This document shows, piece by piece, positions 49,071 to 52,235 of a DNA stretch of 52,235 nt. The notes under the pieces are model-generated. The model was not told where the DNA came from. It searched no databases and was given only the letters and a program-made list of their open reading frames with translations. The position numbers and the translations under genes are program-made. The stretch is from Phocaeicola plebeius (GTDB lineage: Bacteria; Bacteroidota; Bacteroidia; Bacteroidales; Bacteroidaceae): assembly GCA_004558305.1 (NCBI GenBank), contig SFDG01000023.1, forward strand, positions 1 to 52,235. The letters are read 5' to 3'. Within the stretch, counting starts at the first letter, position 1. Every line of letters begins with the position of its first letter.

Positions 49071-51983
49071 ATGAAAAGAAAGTTATTGAGCACGTTGCTT
49101 TTATTCGTCTGCCTGTGTTCCCTGGCACAGGGCACAGGAGGGAAAGCGACCGTTACAGGAACCGTCGTGGACAACGACGACAATTCTCCAGTCATACAGG
49201 CCACCGTACAGGTGCTGTCGGTGAAGGACAGTTCGATGGTAGTAGGCAATGTCACCAACGAGCAGGGCCGGTTCTCGCTCTCTGCCCGTCCGGGCAACTA
49301 CCTGCTGAAGGTGTCCTACATCGGCTATTCCTCGTATTTCCAGCCCCTCACCCTGACCCGGAACAAGCCGAACGTAAACGTGGGCAAGATTCCTCTCCGC
49401 ACGGATGCCATCATGCTGAAGGGAGCGGTCGTCGTGGCCGAGGCACCGGAAGTGACGGCTTCGGAAGATACCTTGGTATATAACAGCTCCGCCTACCGGG
49501 TTCCCGAAGGCTCCGCACTGGAAGAGCTGGTGAAGAAACTACCGGGCGCAGAGGTGGACGAGAGCGGAAAGATTACCATCAACGGAAAGGAAATCAAGAA
49601 GATTATGGTCGACGGGAAGGAATTCTTTGCAGACGATCCTAATATTGCCATGAAAAACTTGCCGGTGAACATCATTGACAAGGTGCGGGCGTACGACAAG
49701 CAGAGTGATACGGCCCGTATGACGGGAATCGATGACGGGGAAGAAGAGACTGTGCTCGACCTGACGGTGAAGAAAGGCATGAACCGGGGCTTCTTCGGTA
49801 ACGTGGACGGGGCGGCCGGTACGAAGGACCGTTACAGCGGTAAGGTTTTGGCCAACTATTTCCAGGACAAGAAGCAGTTTACAGTCATCGGCTCCATGAA
49901 CAATGTGAACGATGAAAGTTTCCCCGGGGGCGGTGGCGGCAGACGCTGGCGCAGTAACAACGGGCTGACAGCCGTCAAGATGGGGGGCTTCAACTTTGCC
50001 ACCGAAACGGCGAAGCTGGAGGCAGGCGGCAGCGTGAACTTCAATTACAAAGACCAGGATGTATTGAGCAAATCGTCCACCGAAACGTTCGTGTCGTCGG
50101 AGCGAAGCTCCTTTGCCAATGCCTTGGACCATAACCGGAACAAGACCACTAACTTTACGGCCGACTTCCGGCTGGAATGGAAACCGGACTCGCTGACCAA
50201 CCTGATGTTCCGTCCGCGCGTGACTTATGGCAAGAAGGACCACACGACTGCCAACCAGTCGTACACGTTCAACACGGACCCGGGACTGACCACGGACGAG
50301 ATACTGGGGGCAGAGGACATTACCGGACTGGTGCCTGCCGAGAACGTGGTGAACTCGGTCATCAAGAATACTCTGCAGAAGGGGGATGATGTGACCATCG
50401 GCGGTTCGTTGCTGTTCAACCGCCGGCTGGGAAAGGCGGGGCGTAACCTGACCTTCCGTGGACAGTATAACTATACGAACAGTAGCAGCGAGCAGTTCTC
50501 GGCTTCCGAAACCAACTATTTCCAGCAGACGGCGGACCTGGCGGATGCCGAAACCCAGGAACGGATGCAGGAAATCCTGCGCCGCTACATCGATACGCCG
50601 ACCAAGAGCTATTCGTACAGCGCACGCCTTTCGTACAGTGAACCGATCTTCAAAGGGGCTTACCTGCAGTTCGGTTATAACTTCCAGTACAAACGCTCGG
50701 ATACGGACAACCGTACGTATAACATGCCGGAGGACTGGACCGTCTGGGGACCTGCGGCTTCTGCCGGATATGGGGAACTGGACGCAGCCTTGAGCAAGAG
50801 TGCCAAGTATGATTACTTCAACCATCAGATGGACCTCACGCTGCGCTATATGACCAAGAAGCTGCGGATGAATGCAGGTCTCTCGTTCCAGCCGCAGAAG
50901 ACGAAGCTGAGCTATCAGCAGGGCGTGCTGGACACGACGGTGGTCCGCAATGTATTCAACTTTACGCCGACCCTCGACTTCCGCTATACGTTCTCGAAGA
51001 CCAGCCAGCTGCGCATCAACTACCGGGGACGGAGCACGCAGCCCAGCATGACGGACATGCTGCCGATTACCGATAATACTGACCCGCTGAACATCCGGGT
51101 GGGCAACCCGGGACTGAAGCCGACGTTCACGAACTCGCTGATGGTCTTCTACAATACGTTCAATACGGAGAAGCAGCGGGGCATGATGGCGCACCTGAAT
51201 TTCCAGAACCAGCTGAACAGCATCAGTAACCGTCGTGTCTACAACGAAACGACCGGTGGCTATACCACGACACCCGAGAACATGAACGGCAACTGGAGTG
51301 TGTTCGGCATGGTGGGTACCAATACGGCCCTCAACAACAAGAAGTACACTATCAGTACCTTTACCCGTGCCAATTACCAGAACCAGGTGAGCTACATCAG
51401 CAGCCGCAATGTGGCGTTGGATACGGACAAGAACACCATGAAGAACCTGTCGCTGGGTGAGCGGCTGCGCGGAACGTACCGCAACAGCTGGTGGGAGTTC
51501 TCGCTGAACGGCTCGATTGACTACAGCCATGCCCGCAACAGCTATAATACAGAAAACAACATGGATACCTACCAGTTCTCGTACGGGGCCAGCACGAACG
51601 TGACCTTGCCTTGGAACATGACGATATCCACCGACCTCAGCCAGCAGTCGCGCCGCGGCTATACGCTCTCGTCGATGAACACCAAAGAACTGATCTGGAA
51701 CGCGCAGATTGCACAGAACTTCCTGAAGGGGAATGCGGCCACACTGAGCCTGCAGTTCTACGACATCCTGCACCAGCAGAGCAATATCAGCCGTACCATC
51801 AGCGCGGCCCAGCGGAAGGATGTCGAGTACAATGCCATCTACAGCTACTGCATGGTCCACTTCGTCTACCGGCTGAATCTCTTTGGCGGCAAGGGCGCAC
51901 AGCGGCCTTCCGGCATGGGCTTCGGCGGACCGGGCCCAGGTCATGGTCCGGGAGGACCGGGTGGAGGCCGTCGCCCGTTCTGA
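49071..51983 (+). CDS. Outer-membrane beta-barrel protein, TonB-receptor-like with CarboxypepD_reg domain
   Basis: The 970-residue protein has a signal peptide (MKRKLLSTLLLFVCLCSLAQ) and a carboxypeptidase-like domain (ATVTGTVVDNDDNSPVIQAT..NEQGRFSLSARPG..LLKVSYIGYSSY, about 27-110). A plug-like part follows (EDTLVYNSSAYRVPEGSALE..LVKKLPGAEVDESGKITING, about 133-180), then a long barrel with many alternating aromatic strands, as in the OMP_b-brl_3 family. It lacks a clear TonB box and SusC length, and no SusD gene follows, so a role outside starch-type uptake is likely. The C-terminus is a Gly/Pro/His tail (GFGGPGPGHGPGGPGGGRRPF region). Confidence 0.9.
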   Translation: MKRKLLSTLLLFVCLCSLAQGTGGKATVTGTVVDNDDNSPVIQATVQVLSVKDSSMVVGNVTNEQGRFSLSARPGNYLLKVSYIGYSSYFQPLTLTRNKPNVNVGKIPLRTDAIMLKGAVVVAEAPEVTASEDTLVYNSSAYRVPEGSALEELVKKLPGAEVDESGKITINGKEIKKIMVDGKEFFADDPNIAMKNLPVNIIDKVRAYDKQSDTARMTGIDDGEEETVLDLTVKKGMNRGFFGNVDGAAGTKDRYSGKVLANYFQDKKQFTVIGSMNNVNDESFPGGGGGRRWRSNNGLTAVKMGGFNFATETAKLEAGGSVNFNYKDQDVLSKSSTETFVSSERSSFANALDHNRNKTTNFTADFRLEWKPDSLTNLMFRPRVTYGKKDHTTANQSYTFNTDPGLTTDEILGAEDITGLVPAENVVNSVIKNTLQKGDDVTIGGSLLFNRRLGKAGRNLTFRGQYNYTNSSSEQFSASETNYFQQTADLADAETQERMQEILRRYIDTPTKSYSYSARLSYSEPIFKGAYLQFGYNFQYKRSDTDNRTYNMPEDWTVWGPAASAGYGELDAALSKSAKYDYFNHQMDLTLRYMTKKLRMNAGLSFQPQKTKLSYQQGVLDTTVVRNVFNFTPTLDFRYTFSKTSQLRINYRGRSTQPSMTDMLPITDNTDPLNIRVGNPGLKPTFTNSLMVFYNTFNTEKQRGMMAHLNFQNQLNSISNRRVYNETTGGYTTTPENMNGNWSVFGMVGTNTALNNKKYTISTFTRANYQNQVSYISSRNVALDTDKNTMKNLSLGERLRGTYRNSWWEFSLNGSIDYSHARNSYNTENNMDTYQFSYGASTNVTLPWNMTISTDLSQQSRRGYTLSSMNTKELIWNAQIAQNFLKGNAATLSLQFYDILHQQSNISRTISAAQRKDVEYNAIYSYCMVHFVYRLNLFGGKGAQRPSGMGFGGPGPGHGPGGPGGGRRPF

Positions 51984-52021
51984 CGGGATGAGGACAGTCC
52001 GCTAAAGGGAATGCGAACCTC

Positions 52022-52071
52022 AAGAAGAGGGTGTGTCAAAGCAATCGGTGCTTTTGACACACCCTCTTCTT
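52022..52071 (+). terminator. Strong terminator after the barrel gene
   Basis: The 19-base perfect arms 52022-52040 and 52053-52071 (AAGAAGAGGGTGTGTCAAA and its complement) enclose a 12-base loop and are 39 bases after the stop. Confidence 0.85.
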
Positions 52072-52147
52072 TGTGCCTGTTCTCTTCCGAAAGGCAGTGC
52101 CATTCCCTGGCAACGTGCACAGGGCTGACACATTACTTAGGGTTTAC

Positions 52148-52209
52148 TGAAAATTCATAAGGTCTGTGTTCCACACAATAGAAATGGAAGTTCCTCGCAT
52201 GAATTTTCA
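52148..52209. repeat. 11-bp inverted repeat near the window end
   Basis: TGAAAATTCAT (52148-52158) and ATGAATTTTCA (52199-52209) are exact reverse complements, 40 bases apart. No gene is visible from 52072 to the window end. The pair could be part of a regulatory site or the edge of an element lying outside the window. Confidence 0.4.
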
Positions 52210-52235
52210 CAGAATTTCGTTGGTTGATTTACGCA

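Noticed and set aside
49539..51944. Very long open frame (801 codons) opposite the barrel protein gene
   Set aside because: It is a by-product of the codon usage of the real plus-strand gene. The translation is rich in Arg/His/Val without domain features.

Overview
The window looks like chromosome from a Bacteroidales gut commensal, most likely a Bacteroidaceae member (Bacteroides/Phocaeicola/Parabacteroides-like). The evidence is Bacteroidetes-type -7 promoter boxes (TAnnTTTG, several with a TTTG-like -33 box 19-20 bases upstream), a UpxY-type antiterminator heading a capsule operon, secreted GH20/GH3/beta-helix glycosidases, DUF3822 and DUF4422 proteins, and an outer-membrane barrel protein with a carboxypeptidase-like N-terminal domain. 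No species call is justified by eye.

Layout. 1-5940 (minus strand) is the promoter-proximal end of a capsular or exopolysaccharide locus: UpxY antiterminator, Wza-like export lipoprotein, Wzz/Wzc-type co-polymerase/tyrosine kinase with a Tyr-Gly tail, Wzx-like flippase and a LicD-like transferase cut by the window edge. 6081-10121 holds a CrcB fluoride channel and the three-gene sodium-pumping oxaloacetate decarboxylase operon (oadG-oadA-oadB). 10122-10644 has no gene but dense dyad symmetry. 10705-16016 holds a HAD phosphatase, a patatin-like lipase, aminopeptidase P, a secreted C1B peptidase and a DUF4422 glycosyltransferase. 16210-19885 is recJ-recQ (recombination and repair). 19886-25151 (minus) is an MgtC-like protein, a MATE exporter and a ravA-viaA pair.

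25288-26348 is a low-GC islet with a two-gene unit resembling a GNAT-toxin TA module, followed by a degenerate 23-bp tandem array. 26450-34674 is carbohydrate-active: a GH20 hexosaminidase, YaaA, a TlpA-like thioredoxin, a patch of broken gene remnants, a beta-helix glycosidase candidate and a GH3 beta-glucosidase disrupted by a frameshift and a large internal deletion. 34769-38183 is an overlapping three-gene operon (cyclophilin, M16 peptidase, MATE). 38385-40449 (minus) is TetR-FabG and an RluA-family pseudouridine synthase. A shortened initiator tRNA-Met and cysK follow. 42028-47006 holds a RecD2-like helicase, a conserved hypothetical-DUF3822-rsmD operon and cardiolipin synthase. The right end has tRNA-Pro, aroB, a small membrane protein and a 970-residue outer-membrane barrel protein closed by a strong terminator.

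Most of the window is core metabolism and repair. The points that merit a second look are the 23-bp repeat array, the initiator tRNA that lacks 4 nt, the GNAT pair with an unrecognised partner, the decayed GH3/SusC-like remnants, several dyads in promoters, and nested palindromic repeats.
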